Below the pieces are notes generated by a model. The model ran no database searches and was not told where the DNA came from. It saw only the letters and a list, made by a program, of their open reading frames with translations. Of a DNA stretch of 64,000 bases, positions 48,426-57,863 are shown piece by piece. Origin of the DNA: Colwellia ponticola (lineage in GTDB: Bacteria > Pseudomonadota > Gammaproteobacteria > Enterobacterales > Alteromonadaceae); assembly GCF_005885605.1 (NCBI RefSeq), contig NZ_SZVP01000008.1, forward strand, positions 62,001 through 126,000. The letters are read 5' to 3'. Every line of letters starts with the position of its first letter. The stretch's first letter is position 1. The position numbers and the translations under genes are program-made.

Positions 48426-49085
48426 TTACTGCGCTCGCCACTGACAATCGAGCAATACTTTTTTCGTTTCTGCCTGGCTCAAATATAATTGACCAATAAA
48501 CTGGTCATTATCGTTAATAACGCCGACACCTTTGGGTGTACCCGTCATGACAATATCGCCTTCTTCAAGCGTCAAAAATGTTTGTAATTCTGTTAAAATT
48601 TCAGCGGGTTTAGCCATCATTAAGGCTACGCCACCTTGCTGTTTAAGCTCATCATTAATCAACAGTGATAACGTTAATTGCTCAATATCCTCTTGGTCGA
48701 TACCATTTTGCTCAAGACTAATAAAATCACTAAAAACAGCTGATTTATCGAATGCTTTTGCTCGTTCCCAGGGGAGGCCTTTTGCTTTTAATTTACCTTG
48801 CACCTCACGTTTAGTTAGGTCTAAACCTAAAGCGACTGCTGTAAACTTGCCCCCTTGATACAAAAAGCTCAACTCGGCTTCATAATGCAATACGTCACTA
48901 TTGTGCTGTGCAAATAATGTAGAGCTAATAGCTGAGTTAGGCTTGATAAACACCACCATTTCATCAGGCACTTCATTGGCTAGCTCTTTTATATGGTCGA
49001 CATAATTACGACCGATACAAACAACTTTTGAAGGTGTGATCGACTCTGCTGATTTTTTAGCTGATATTAAGGTAACAGTATTCAT
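48426..49085 (-). CDS. Fumarylacetoacetate hydrolase (FAH) family protein
   Basis: About 219 residues, single FAH domain like YcgM/FAHD1. Visible are VVCIGRNYVDHIKELANEVP, FIKPNSAI, the metal-binding YEAELSFL (Glu pair), ERAKAFDKSAVFSDFI and the terminal GDIVMTGTPKGVG. Members act as acylpyruvases or oxaloacetate decarboxylases. A start at 49127 is open, but ATG 49085 has AAGAGG five bases upstream and gives the usual N terminus. Confidence 0.9.
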   Translation of the reverse strand: MNTVTLISAKKSAESITPSKVVCIGRNYVDHIKELANEVPDEMVVFIKPNSAISSTLFAQHNSDVLHYEAELSFLYQGGKFTAVALGLDLTKREVQGKLKAKGLPWERAKAFDKSAVFSDFISLEQNGIDQEDIEQLTLSLLINDELKQQGGVALMMAKPAEILTELQTFLTLEEGDIVMTGTPKGVGVINDNDQFIGQLYLSQAETKKVLLDCQWRAQ

Positions 49086-49386
49086 AAAACCTCTTAAGTA
49101 ATGCAAAACATAACGACGTAAAGCCAATATGAGGGCATGATAATCAGTTACTGACTATTGGACAAGTTGATTTTCTGACTGATAACAAAATATAAACGCA
49201 TACAAGACATGCAACTCAAACATGGTTATATTTTTAATAACATAGCTTGAATTAATGTGATTAAATAATAGGAGATAAAAATAGCTACTTATAAATAAAC
49301 AATGACTGCTTAAACGCTAGTAGCGCGATATTTATCAGTAGACATCGTGCTAAAATGAAGTAGCTACTAGATTTAGTAAACTAACG

Positions 49387-49863
49387 TTAGTCTTTTACCG
49401 CTAATAAATGACGGATTGAAATGGTGATTTCTTCTATTCTATTAATATCAACAGGCGCAATAAAAATAGTATCATCGCCAGCAAGTGTCCCTAAAATACC
49501 GGCAGACTCGCCCATACTATCGAGCATACGAGAAATTAACGGCGCCGCACCAATGCCTGTTTTTAAAATAATTTGCATGTGATTATGTTTAACACTTAAG
49601 ACCACTGACTCAATTGATTGCTTTGACTTAGGTACGGATAATTCATCCGGCAAAATATAAATCATTTCATTATTAGCATTACGTGTTTTCACCGCACCAA
49701 GCTTAGATAATAAACGAGATATTTTCGCTTGTGACATATCCTCAAATCCCTGTGCAGCAAGGGCGTCAGCTAACTGTCCTTGAGAGCCATAGCATTGATC
49801 TTTTAATAGTTTTTTAAATGCGTGAACTAATAGGGATTCTTTCTCTTTACGGCTGCTACTCAT
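49387..49863 (-). CDS. argR: Arginine repressor ArgR
   Basis: A 158-residue hexameric repressor. The N-terminal winged helix-turn-helix (YGSQGQLADALAAQGFEDMS, QAKISRLLSKLGAVKTRNAN) binds ARG boxes; the C-terminal domain binds arginine (GIGAAPLISRMLDSMGESAGILGTLAGDDTIFI). Its own promoter carries a full-consensus ARG box, so it should repress itself. It stands alone rather than beside mdh, as it does in many relatives. Confidence 0.96.
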   Translation of the reverse strand: MSSSRKEKESLLVHAFKKLLKDQCYGSQGQLADALAAQGFEDMSQAKISRLLSKLGAVKTRNANNEMIYILPDELSVPKSKQSIESVVLSVKHNHMQIILKTGIGAAPLISRMLDSMGESAGILGTLAGDDTIFIAPVDINRIEEITISIRHLLAVKD

Positions 49864-49897
49864 TTAGCTTCTTCAAATAATTAATTGTTATATGCTA

Positions 49898-49926
49898 ATT
49901 ATACACTATTGACACTTAAATAGTGA
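49898..49926 (-). promoter_or_regulatory. Candidate argR promoter
   Basis: On the minus strand TATAAT (49903-49898) lies 35 bp upstream of the argR ATG, with TCACTA as a weak -35 (49926-49921) at 17-bp spacing. The ARG box covers the -35 element. Confidence 0.6.
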
Positions 49927-49939
49927 ATATTTATTCATT
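49922..49939. promoter_or_regulatory. ARG box (ArgR operator) at the argR promoter
   Basis: The 18-bp site AGTGAATATTTATTCATT agrees at every defined position with the ARG box consensus WNTNAATWWWWATTNANW. It overlaps the likely -35 element of argR, consistent with autoregulation. Confidence 0.85.
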
Positions 49940-49951
49940 AATCAGTGTTTT

Positions 49952-50143
49952 TCAAGCCAAAAAACGGCATGCCATTCCTGGGCTGTACCTAACATTATCT
50001 TGTAAAAGAGTGCTATTTAAACGGTTTTCAGCACTAACATCATAAGGATTGTCAATTTCAAACTAAGGTGTATTTAATGTCACTGTACTACCGTCGGCGT
50101 ATTTAACGGTTAATATAGATAACGTAGATATACTTTCGCTTGT
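49952..50143 (-). pseudogene. Possible decayed coding remnant
   Basis: A minus-strand frame reads like coding sequence on both sides of one stop (TAG, 50065-50063): LTVKYADGSTVTLNTP before it and FEIDNPYDVSAENRLNSTLL after it. It has no start or ribosome site, and the family is not recognised. It may be a gene relic or chance; confidence is low. Confidence 0.3.
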
Positions 50144-50430
50144 TCAATCGGGCTGTAGCCTGAGAACATCCCTCGTTGTTAATAGACCTTGATGACAATA
50201 ACGACTAATATTTTGTAAATAATAATCACACTCAATTGTAATAGCCATTGCAAATTATTACCACTTACTTTAATGATTATTGTTTTACTATTTTTTTGAC
50301 TAAAACCTATCGCTAGCGCACACTATCTTGTCGACATTTTTTGTCAAAAAAATCAATCACTGAATGCCATAAAAAGTTCATCATAAAAGTAAATATTCAG
50401 TTAACACCGCCTAATAAACGTAGGAAAACG

Positions 50431-52614
50431 ATGAAAAAAATAATTAAATTACTGACCTTGCCATTACTAGCATTTAGTGCGAGTTCGGCAGTAGCCGATG
50501 AAGGTATGTGGCAACCAAACCAATTGCCAACAATCACTAAAGAGTTAACCAAAGCGGGGTTACAATTAAACCCAAACGATCTAACCGATTTAACGGGCTT
50601 TCCTATGGGGGCTATTGTTAGCCTGGGTGGTTGTACCGCGTCATTTGTTTCTGACCAAGGCTTAGTTGCCACTAACCATCATTGTGTCTATGGCTCTGTT
50701 CAGTACAACTCAACGGCAGAAAATAACTTGCTTAAAAATGGTTTTTTAGCAAAAAACTTCGCACAAGAGTTACCAGCAACACCAGGCAGTCGTATTTATG
50801 TCACCGAAGAAATTACCGAGGTAACGAAACTGGTAAAATCAAGTGTTTCGAGCGAAATGTCTGGTAGTGAGCGATACAAAGCCGTTGATAGTAATTCAAA
50901 AAAACTAGTCGCTGAATGTGAAAATGACGATAGATATCGCTGCAGTGTGGTTAACTTTCATGGTGGCTTAGAATATTACTTATTTAAGCAACTCACTATT
51001 CGTGACGTGCGCTTAGTGCACGCGCCAGCCAGTAGTATTGGTAAATATGGCGGTGATATTGATAACTGGATGTGGCCACGTCACACCGGCGATTATGGTT
51101 TTTATCGTGCTTATGTTGGCAAAGACGGTCAGCCGGCAGATTTTAGTAAAGACAATGTACCATACCAGCCTAAGCATCACTTAAAAGTGAATAAAAGTAG
51201 TGTAGATGACGGTGATTATATTATGGTGCTTGGCTATCCCGGTAGAACCAATCGTTACCGCACCGCTTATGAAGTTGAAAACACCTTTTCTTGGACTTAC
51301 CCACACGCTAAAGCTTACCGCGAAGAAATTATTGATTTAATTTATAGCCATTCAGCTGAAGATAGTGAAGCACGTATAAAATATGAAAGTACCCTAGCGG
51401 GTTTAGCTAATTATGCTAAAAATTACGGCTCAATGATCCACAGTTACAATAAAGGCTCCTTCTTAGCACGTAAGCAAACACTAGAAAAAAACTTAACAAC
51501 ATGGTTAAACAGCAATACCGAGCGTGAAGCGCAATATGGCGAGGCGTTATCAGGGCTCAATAACTTAGTTAAGCAAGATGACAAGCATCAAGCGCGTGAT
51601 TTAATTTTAAGTTATATGGGGTACAGTAAAATGTTGTCCACGGCTAAATCGTTACATCGTTTAGCCGTAGAAAATACCAAGCCGAATATTGAACGTGAAC
51701 GTGGTTATCAAGCGCGAGATATTGCCCGCTTTGAACAGAGTATGAAATCTGTTGATCGTCGTTACGATGAAAAAGTGGACCAAGAAATCCTCGTCGCTAT
51801 GTTAACTCACTATGTGGCTTTACCTAAAGCTGAACGTCTTAAATCATTTGATAAGTTTTTCGGCCTAGCTAATGTAAGCGCTGCTAACTTTAGTGCCAAA
51901 AAACTTCGTAAGCAGTTAGCTCGCATGTATAAAAAAACAGAGCTTAACTCACAGGCCCAGCGCTTAGCGTTAATGAATGAACCGCTAAGTTATTTTAACA
52001 ACAGCAAAGATCCCTTTATTCAATTAGCGGTAACAAGCTTTAAAGAGCGTAAAGCGATTGAAGAGCAGTCAAAAGAGCTAGCGGGTAATATCCAAGCATT
52101 CCGCCCCAAATATATGGCGGCGCTTATTGCTTACTTCAACGATAACAACTTGCCGGTATATGCCGATGCTAATAGCACTCTACGCATCACTTACGGTAAT
52201 GTTAAAGGTTACTCTCCTCAAGATGGTTTAACCGCTACTCCTTTCACTACACTTGAAGGTATTATCGCTAAAGACACTGGTGTTACACCGTTTGATGCGC
52301 CACAAAAACAGTTAGACTTAATTAATAAAAAACATTATGGCGAGTACGCCAAAAAAGCTATTGGTTCAGTCCCAGTTAACTACTTAGGCACGCTCGATAT
52401 TACCGGTGGTAACTCTGGCTCGCCTACGTTGAACAACAAAGCTGAATTTGTTGGTTTAGTTTTTGATGGTGTCTATGAAAGCATTATTGGTGATTGGGAT
52501 TACGATACTAAATTAAATCGCTCAATTCATGTAGATGTGCGTTATATGCTTTGGGTAATGGAGCATGTCGATGGTGCAACTAATTTAATTGCAGAAATGG
52601 ACATTGTTGAGTAA
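50431..52614 (+). CDS. S46-family dipeptidyl peptidase (DPP7-like)
   Basis: About 727 residues, exported serine exopeptidase of family S46. The signal peptide MKKIIKLLTLPLLAFSASSA is followed by DEGMWQPNQLP. The catalytic triad segments are ATNHHCVYG (His), GGDIDNWMWPRHTGDYGFYR (Asp) and TGGNSGSPTLN (Ser). The residue after VFD in GLVFDGVYES is Gly, which from memory corresponds to hydrophobic-preferring DPP7 rather than the Arg of acidic-preferring DPP11. ATG 50431 with a TAGGA ribosome site is preferred over the in-frame TTG at 50341. It releases dipeptides in the periplasm for peptide nutrition. Confidence 0.94.
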   Translation: MKKIIKLLTLPLLAFSASSAVADEGMWQPNQLPTITKELTKAGLQLNPNDLTDLTGFPMGAIVSLGGCTASFVSDQGLVATNHHCVYGSVQYNSTAENNLLKNGFLAKNFAQELPATPGSRIYVTEEITEVTKLVKSSVSSEMSGSERYKAVDSNSKKLVAECENDDRYRCSVVNFHGGLEYYLFKQLTIRDVRLVHAPASSIGKYGGDIDNWMWPRHTGDYGFYRAYVGKDGQPADFSKDNVPYQPKHHLKVNKSSVDDGDYIMVLGYPGRTNRYRTAYEVENTFSWTYPHAKAYREEIIDLIYSHSAEDSEARIKYESTLAGLANYAKNYGSMIHSYNKGSFLARKQTLEKNLTTWLNSNTEREAQYGEALSGLNNLVKQDDKHQARDLILSYMGYSKMLSTAKSLHRLAVENTKPNIERERGYQARDIARFEQSMKSVDRRYDEKVDQEILVAMLTHYVALPKAERLKSFDKFFGLANVSAANFSAKKLRKQLARMYKKTELNSQAQRLALMNEPLSYFNNSKDPFIQLAVTSFKERKAIEEQSKELAGNIQAFRPKYMAALIAYFNDNNLPVYADANSTLRITYGNVKGYSPQDGLTATPFTTLEGIIAKDTGVTPFDAPQKQLDLINKKHYGEYAKKAIGSVPVNYLGTLDITGGNSGSPTLNNKAEFVGLVFDGVYESIIGDWDYDTKLNRSIHVDVRYMLWVMEHVDGATNLIAEMDIVE

Positions 52615-52672
52615 GGTTTAAACAATACTTACTACTAGGAATTTCTAAGTGCAATGAGAGTAATAGTAAAAC

Positions 52673-52700
52673 TTAAAATCCGGCCATGCGCCGGATTTTT
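52673..52700. terminator. Bidirectional terminator after the S46 peptidase gene
   Basis: AAAATCCGG and CCGGATTTT enclose a 7-base loop and are followed by T residues on the plus strand; the symmetric stem can also stop the convergent GGDEF gene. Confidence 0.83.
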
Positions 52701-53983
52701 TAATGCAAGTTGGTTGACCTAAGTACTTCAATGCGGTTACGACCATTTTTTTTAGCTTGATACATTGCTTGGTCTGTATCATTAATTAATTGCTCTAAGT
52801 GTTTATGGCGATCACTTAAAGTACAAGCACCAATACTCAAAGTGATCGCTATCTCTTGATTATTTATCGTGAGGCTATTTTTCGCTAACGAACTTTGTAT
52901 ACGACTAGCAGTTTCAATGCCTCCTGCTATATCACAATGAGGTAAAACGATAATAAATTCTTCGCCACCATACCTTGCTAAAAAATCCACGTCGCGTATC
53001 TCTTGGCTGCAAATATTACAAATATGTACCAATAACTGATCACCGAATAAGTGACCAAAATCATCATTTACCTTTTTAAAAAAATCACAATCTAACAACA
53101 GTAAGGTTAATTCAGTACCAGCTCTTCTTGCTCGAGAAAACTCCATATTTGCGCGTTCAAATAAAGCTCTACGATTAGCCACTTTTGTGAGCGCATCTGT
53201 ATTGGATAACTGTTCTAGCACCTTGGTTCTATCCTCAACAACTTCTTTCATTACCGTCAACGAAACCGTGGTATCACTGAGTTTTTTATTCATCGTATTA
53301 AACGCTTGTGCGATGCTATCAAACTCTTGTGAGTGATGAGAAAATTGTATATTTTGGAAGTCACCACTCTGGTTTTTCTCAAAAGCTCGTTTTACTTCAT
53401 TGAGTGACTTTCTGACGATGTAAGTCAGCGAAAAAGCACCAAATAACAGCCCAATAATGCTCGCAACAGATACTGAAATAATTAAAAATGCTTGCCGTTG
53501 AATGGTGTCGTAAATATCTTTTTGCGCAATAGCTGACAGCTGTAATGAATCAGATTGAATAGCTTCTAACTGAGTCATCAGTCTTGTTTTCAAATGCACT
53601 TTTATTACCTCACTGGCATTTTTTAGTTTATTTTTATTGATCAGTGTAAAAAGACTTTTTAAGTTTTCATTTTGACTTTGCAAACTCATTTGAATGGTTT
53701 GCTGCTGTGCGGTTAATTTAGGTGAAGACTGTAATAGGTTTGTTAACGTGACTTCTAGTGCATGCCAATGCTCCAGATTATAATTAGCATCATAAATATT
53801 ATCATTGGCAACTAACTGCTTTAACCTATAAGTTTGATTAGTTAGCTGCTTGGCATAATTATCTCGCTTAAATGCCGTTTCTACAGCATACGATGACCAA
53901 GTAACACTAGCCAACAATAGAATAAATAATAAGCAGCAACTTAACACAAAAAAGAATATTCGTTGCGACAAACTTACATTCAT
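52700..53983 (-). CDS. Membrane diguanylate cyclase (HAMP-GGDEF)
   Basis: A 427-residue inner-membrane signalling protein. Transmembrane segments at about residues 10-32 and 168-192 enclose a helical periplasmic sensor region (about 33-165, Gln/Leu/Asn-rich four-helix type). A HAMP-like linker (about 193-245) and a GGDEF domain (about 260-420) follow. The active site is ARYGGEEFIIVLP, with the LLLDCDFFKKVNDDFGHLFG metal/GTP segment intact, so c-di-GMP synthesis is expected. No clear RxxD inhibitory site directly precedes the GGEEF. It lies 13 bp after the substrate-binding protein gene, on the same transcript. Confidence 0.94.
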   Translation of the reverse strand: MNVSLSQRIFFFVLSCCLLFILLLASVTWSSYAVETAFKRDNYAKQLTNQTYRLKQLVANDNIYDANYNLEHWHALEVTLTNLLQSSPKLTAQQQTIQMSLQSQNENLKSLFTLINKNKLKNASEVIKVHLKTRLMTQLEAIQSDSLQLSAIAQKDIYDTIQRQAFLIISVSVASIIGLLFGAFSLTYIVRKSLNEVKRAFEKNQSGDFQNIQFSHHSQEFDSIAQAFNTMNKKLSDTTVSLTVMKEVVEDRTKVLEQLSNTDALTKVANRRALFERANMEFSRARRAGTELTLLLLDCDFFKKVNDDFGHLFGDQLLVHICNICSQEIRDVDFLARYGGEEFIIVLPHCDIAGGIETASRIQSSLAKNSLTINNQEIAITLSIGACTLSDRHKHLEQLINDTDQAMYQAKKNGRNRIEVLRSTNLH

Positions 53984-53996
53984 AATGAACTATCCT

Positions 53997-55007
53997 TTAT
54001 TGGGAAACATTTACCGCATTAGGTATAACTTGTAGCATGGCTCTACTATCAATGAAGCGTTCAACATCAGACACCTTTTCAAACTCACTCATTTGCGTAG
54101 CAACAGCCCAAATAGCTTGTGATTGCACACTGAAAATTAACGACTGATTAAGCGCTAACTTAAAGATATAATCAGGCCAAACCCATTCAATAAATGCCGC
54201 TGATAAGTTTAATTCTCTCATCACTATTTGCTTAGATTCCTCTTGGTTACCAGCAATGTAATCTGTTGCGATACTGAGCCCTTGAATAATACACTTTGCT
54301 TTTTCAACTAATAAGTTATCGGCAGTCAGTGATATTAAATTAAAACTGAGCGAGTTTAAGTTTTTAGTATTATGTACCTTAACCTTATCCCTTAATTGTT
54401 TTGTACTATTAAAAGCAAAGGGCTCCCAAGGCACAAAAGCATCCACTTCATTATTGATAAAACCATTAATCAATGCTTCAGGTTTATAATAACGCAGCGT
54501 GACATCTTCTGTTGTTAGCCCCTCAAGTGCTAATAAAATACTTACAAAGTATTCACTGGCGGTGCCTTGAATGACACCAATTTTCTTTCCTTTCAAGTCA
54601 AACACAGAGTCTACCTTTTCCGAGGATCTAGAAAGAAATTTCACATCATTATTTGATTGCACAAACATAGCATGGGTCACAAACCCTTTATTGGCTAAAC
54701 TTTGAAAAGCAATAACTGAATCAGAGCTAGTACCAAAATCAACGTCACCAGTCATAACTTTAGTAAATGCTTTTTGACCACCGACGACGTTATCAAACTT
54801 TACATTGACACAGGTTTTGTCAAAAGCACCTATGGCTTTAGCCACGTAAAAAGGAGTAGATAACGGTGTTTTAGACACCGCAATAGTTACCGAATATTTA
54901 GGTTGCCACCAATTCGATTCAGCATATGAATAAAATAAGGCTACGCAAATGATTATCAATAAAGAGATAATTGAGACTGTGAGGATTTTAATAATCGAAA
55001 TAACCAA
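53997..55007 (-). CDS. Membrane-anchored ABC-type substrate-binding protein (NMT1/TauA-like)
   Basis: A 336-residue periplasmic-binding-protein fold. Instead of a clearly cleavable signal peptide it begins with a long hydrophobic helix (IKILTVSIISLLIIICVALF) that probably stays as an anchor. The binding domain shows VAKAIGAFDKTCVNVKFDNV, GDVDFGTSSDSVIAFQSLA, LKGKKIGVIQGTASEYFV and NNEVDAFVPWEPFAF, as in nitrate/sulfonate/thiamine-precursor binding proteins. No permease or ATPase is nearby; instead the next gene encodes a diguanylate cyclase. It may act as a ligand sensor for that enzyme. Ligand unknown. Confidence 0.88.
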   Translation of the reverse strand: MVISIIKILTVSIISLLIIICVALFYSYAESNWWQPKYSVTIAVSKTPLSTPFYVAKAIGAFDKTCVNVKFDNVVGGQKAFTKVMTGDVDFGTSSDSVIAFQSLANKGFVTHAMFVQSNNDVKFLSRSSEKVDSVFDLKGKKIGVIQGTASEYFVSILLALEGLTTEDVTLRYYKPEALINGFINNEVDAFVPWEPFAFNSTKQLRDKVKVHNTKNLNSLSFNLISLTADNLLVEKAKCIIQGLSIATDYIAGNQEESKQIVMRELNLSAAFIEWVWPDYIFKLALNQSLIFSVQSQAIWAVATQMSEFEKVSDVERFIDSRAMLQVIPNAVNVSQ

Positions 55008-55325
55008 TACAAAATAGAGACATTCACCAAGTATAGAAAAGAATGAATTTTTTGGATCATTATCCGCTTATTTAAAAAAGGAAAATCTATTCACCTGCTA
55101 TTGAATAGTATATTACCTAGTCTGTTGTATGGTGCGTGTAAGTGAGGGGGTTACTGAGATATATAATAATACGCGTTACGACTTAAGCATGACGCTGAGC
55201 AAAGTTCATCGCCTTATTTAACTTGAACCCTTAGGGTTTTCGTTAATTAGTTTTCATGAAAAGCAACTGATGAAGCCAGCGGAACAAAAGAACAACCGGC
55301 TTTTTTGAAGATTAGCAATGGGGCA
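55008..55325. other. Intergenic region between feoB and the substrate-binding protein gene
   Basis: About 320 bp. It must hold the promoter of the SBP-GGDEF pair. A short palindrome AACCCT-T-AGGGTT lies at 55226-55238, and an imperfect stem ending in CCGGCTTTTTT lies near 55305. No gene is supported. Confidence 0.6.
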
Positions 55326-57509
55326 TTAGCTATAACTGACTTTAACAGGAATAGTTAACACTTGCTTTCCTTTATGCTTCAGCCAAAAGTAAATCATCAC
55401 AAAAGTTAATAAAGCCAGTACTATAGTAATACTTGCTCTAATAGGCGTCTGTAAAAATGTGCCAATTTGATAGCATAAGGTTGCCATTAAGTAAGCAAAG
55501 GTAAAACTCCATATACCGGCAAATGCTGCCCAACGGCTACCTACTTCATTTTTAATGGCGCCCATTGCAGCAACACAAGGCGTATAGAGTAAGATAAATA
55601 ATAAGTAGCTAAAAGCACCTAACTGGCTAACAAAGGCTACTTGCATACGTTGATAAGTGGTTAACTCAACCCCCTGCTCTTGAGCGGCAAGGTTTAAATC
55701 ACTAATATCACCAACATTAATACTTAGCGGATCCTCGGCGTGAATACCTAATAAGTTCTCTTTAATACTGGCATTCGCCTCTTGCCAACTTTTCGACAAT
55801 GATGGCGCAGTATCAACCTCACCGACATGAGGAGAGTATAAGTTATTAAACGTTGCTACCAACACTTCTTTAGCGAAAATACCAGTAATGATACCCACGC
55901 CAGCTTGCCAGTTATCTTCTTGAACTCCCATCGGTGCCAGTAATGGCATTACTACTTTTGAGCCTTGGCTTAATATAGACCCTTCACTGTCTTGGTTACC
56001 AAATTGACCATCTGTACCAATAGAATTTAAAAAATTAAGTAAACACACCACAATAACAATAGTTTTACCTGCACCAGTAACAAAGCTGCTCGTGCGCTGC
56101 CATACGCGTTGACTCAGTGCACCAACTTTTGGCATTTCATAATTAGGCAATTCCATAATATTTAATGACGTAGTACCTGACAATACCGTTTTCTTTAATA
56201 AGAAGCCGGTAAATATAGCGGCAGCAATACCTACTAAATATAATAAGAACACTAAGTTTTGGCCATTATCAGGAAAGAATGCCGCTGCAAATAAGGCATA
56301 AACCGGTAACCTTGCTCCACATGACATAAAAGGCGACATCATTACCGTGGTGATCCGTTCACGTTCGCTATCAAGAATTCTCGCTGACATTACGGCAGGA
56401 ACAGTACAACCAAAACCAACAATTAACGGTACAAAGGCTTTACCAGGTAAACCTATACGCTGCATAATACTGTCAACAACAAAAGCCGCTCGCGCTAAAT
56501 AACCAGAACTTTCTAACACTGATAAACCGATAAATAAACAAGCAATAACAGGGATAAAGGTAGCAACAGTTTGCATGCCACTGCCAAACCCTTCAATAAT
56601 AGTAAGAAGCCACTTAGGTAAATCTAAAGGTGCGAGAAGGTGTAATGGGTACTCAACAAATAAAGTACCACTGAGAATATCGAAAAAGTCGATAAAAGCA
56701 CTACCCACATTAATGGCAAACATAAAGAGTAGATACATAACACCAAGAAATACTGGCACCCCCATGATTGGATGTAACACGACACTGTCTATTTTTTCTG
56801 ATAAAGGCTTATTGTGACATGCCGAATCATCAAAGGCAGCATTACTTGCCTCAACACTGCTAACACGTGCAAGCATATCGGCAATGTAATCATAACGACC
56901 TTGCATTGCCTTCACACTTTTATTGGGTTGTTGTGCTTTTTCAAGCGCGGCATTATCAACAATTTTTTGGTGATGGCCAGAAATGTTAGCCGTCATTTGA
57001 CTTAAGGCTTGCTGGAGTTTTGCTAAACCACCTTGTGCCTGAGCACTAACAGCGATAACTGGGCAGCCTAATTCCTCAGCTAATTGTTCAATATCAATGT
57101 CTAAATATTGTTGTCGATCCGTTTTATTGAGTACCACTATCATCGGCACACCTAACTCAAGTAACTGACTAGTTAAGTAAAGTTGACGACTAAGTTGATT
57201 AATATCAACAACATTAACAAGGCAGTCAATGTTGTTATCTTGCAAAAATGATTGTGAAATAGTCAGATCTTTACCTTGCTCAGCATGACGCTCTAATGAA
57301 CTTAAGCCAGGCAAGTCTGATAAATAAGCAGATTGTTCATTTAATATAAAGCTAGTCTTTTTAGCGGCAACTGTAACACCGGACCAATTACCGACAGTTT
57401 GCTTACGCTGCTTTTTATCACCTTGATTACCAGACAATAACAGATTAAATAAAGTGCTTTTGCCTGCGTTGGCAAAACCAACGAGTGCGAAGTGTTTTGA
57501 TTGTTTCAC
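55326..57509 (-). CDS. feoB: Ferrous iron transporter FeoB
   Basis: A 727-residue inner-membrane Fe(II) transporter. The N-terminal G domain has G1 GFANAGKST, G3 DLPGLSS and G4 NKTD. The membrane part contains the Feo core motifs GFGCTVPAVMSARILDSERE and SPFMSCGARLPVYALFAAAF. Length is slightly below the Escherichia coli protein. It follows feoA by about 68 bp; no feoC was seen downstream. Confidence 0.97.
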   Translation of the reverse strand: MKQSKHFALVGFANAGKSTLFNLLLSGNQGDKKQRKQTVGNWSGVTVAAKKTSFILNEQSAYLSDLPGLSSLERHAEQGKDLTISQSFLQDNNIDCLVNVVDINQLSRQLYLTSQLLELGVPMIVVLNKTDRQQYLDIDIEQLAEELGCPVIAVSAQAQGGLAKLQQALSQMTANISGHHQKIVDNAALEKAQQPNKSVKAMQGRYDYIADMLARVSSVEASNAAFDDSACHNKPLSEKIDSVVLHPIMGVPVFLGVMYLLFMFAINVGSAFIDFFDILSGTLFVEYPLHLLAPLDLPKWLLTIIEGFGSGMQTVATFIPVIACLFIGLSVLESSGYLARAAFVVDSIMQRIGLPGKAFVPLIVGFGCTVPAVMSARILDSERERITTVMMSPFMSCGARLPVYALFAAAFFPDNGQNLVFLLYLVGIAAAIFTGFLLKKTVLSGTTSLNIMELPNYEMPKVGALSQRVWQRTSSFVTGAGKTIVIVVCLLNFLNSIGTDGQFGNQDSEGSILSQGSKVVMPLLAPMGVQEDNWQAGVGIITGIFAKEVLVATFNNLYSPHVGEVDTAPSLSKSWQEANASIKENLLGIHAEDPLSINVGDISDLNLAAQEQGVELTTYQRMQVAFVSQLGAFSYLLFILLYTPCVAAMGAIKNEVGSRWAAFAGIWSFTFAYLMATLCYQIGTFLQTPIRASITIVLALLTFVMIYFWLKHKGKQVLTIPVKVSYS

Positions 57510-57577
57510 GGAAAGATTCTTTTGTGATGACGGTTTAGGGATGTAGTTGCTGGCTAAGTCAATTATTAGCTAAGTGT

Positions 57578-57799
57578 TTAAAAGCTAACACCGATTTGCT
57601 CTGCAACAGCGCGTTGAATGCTAATCTTAGTATTATGTAAACGAAACGCCATAGGACCATTAAAAGGAGCTTTATGCGCTAATGATACGTGTGAACGTAA
57701 AGTGAAGCCTTGTTCAATCAACTGCGCTGCAATAATGTCATCTTTAGGCAGCGCATTAATTTTGGCTGGTTTATTCAGAGGGAGTTCTGCTAACGTCAT
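57578..57799 (-). CDS. feoA: FeoA, small SH3-fold iron-transport protein
   Basis: A 73-residue cytoplasmic protein needed for FeoB function. It begins MTLAELPLNKPAKINALPKD and ends RLHNTKISIQRAVAEQIGVS, which form the SH3-like beta barrel. It is the first gene of the feoAB operon, under a Fur-box-like site 65 bp upstream. Confidence 0.93.
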   Translation of the reverse strand: MTLAELPLNKPAKINALPKDDIIAAQLIEQGFTLRSHVSLAHKAPFNGPMAFRLHNTKISIQRAVAEQIGVSF

Positions 57800-57863
57800 A
57801 ATATAATTCCAAAAAACATAAGTCCACGAATGAAATTATCATAGCTGAGACTTAAACCTAACA

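Larger units (their letters stand above)
49864..50430. other. Intergenic region between argR and the S46 peptidase gene
   Basis: About 570 bp between divergent genes. It contains the argR promoter with an ARG box (49898-49939), a possible decayed coding remnant on the minus strand (49952-50143) and the leader of the peptidase gene. An open frame from TTG 50341 into the peptidase gene is not the translation start. Confidence 0.65.

Noticed and set aside
50341-50430. N-terminal extension of the S46 peptidase from TTG
   Set aside because: It would place 30 polar residues before a normal signal peptide; ATG 50431 has a good ribosome site.
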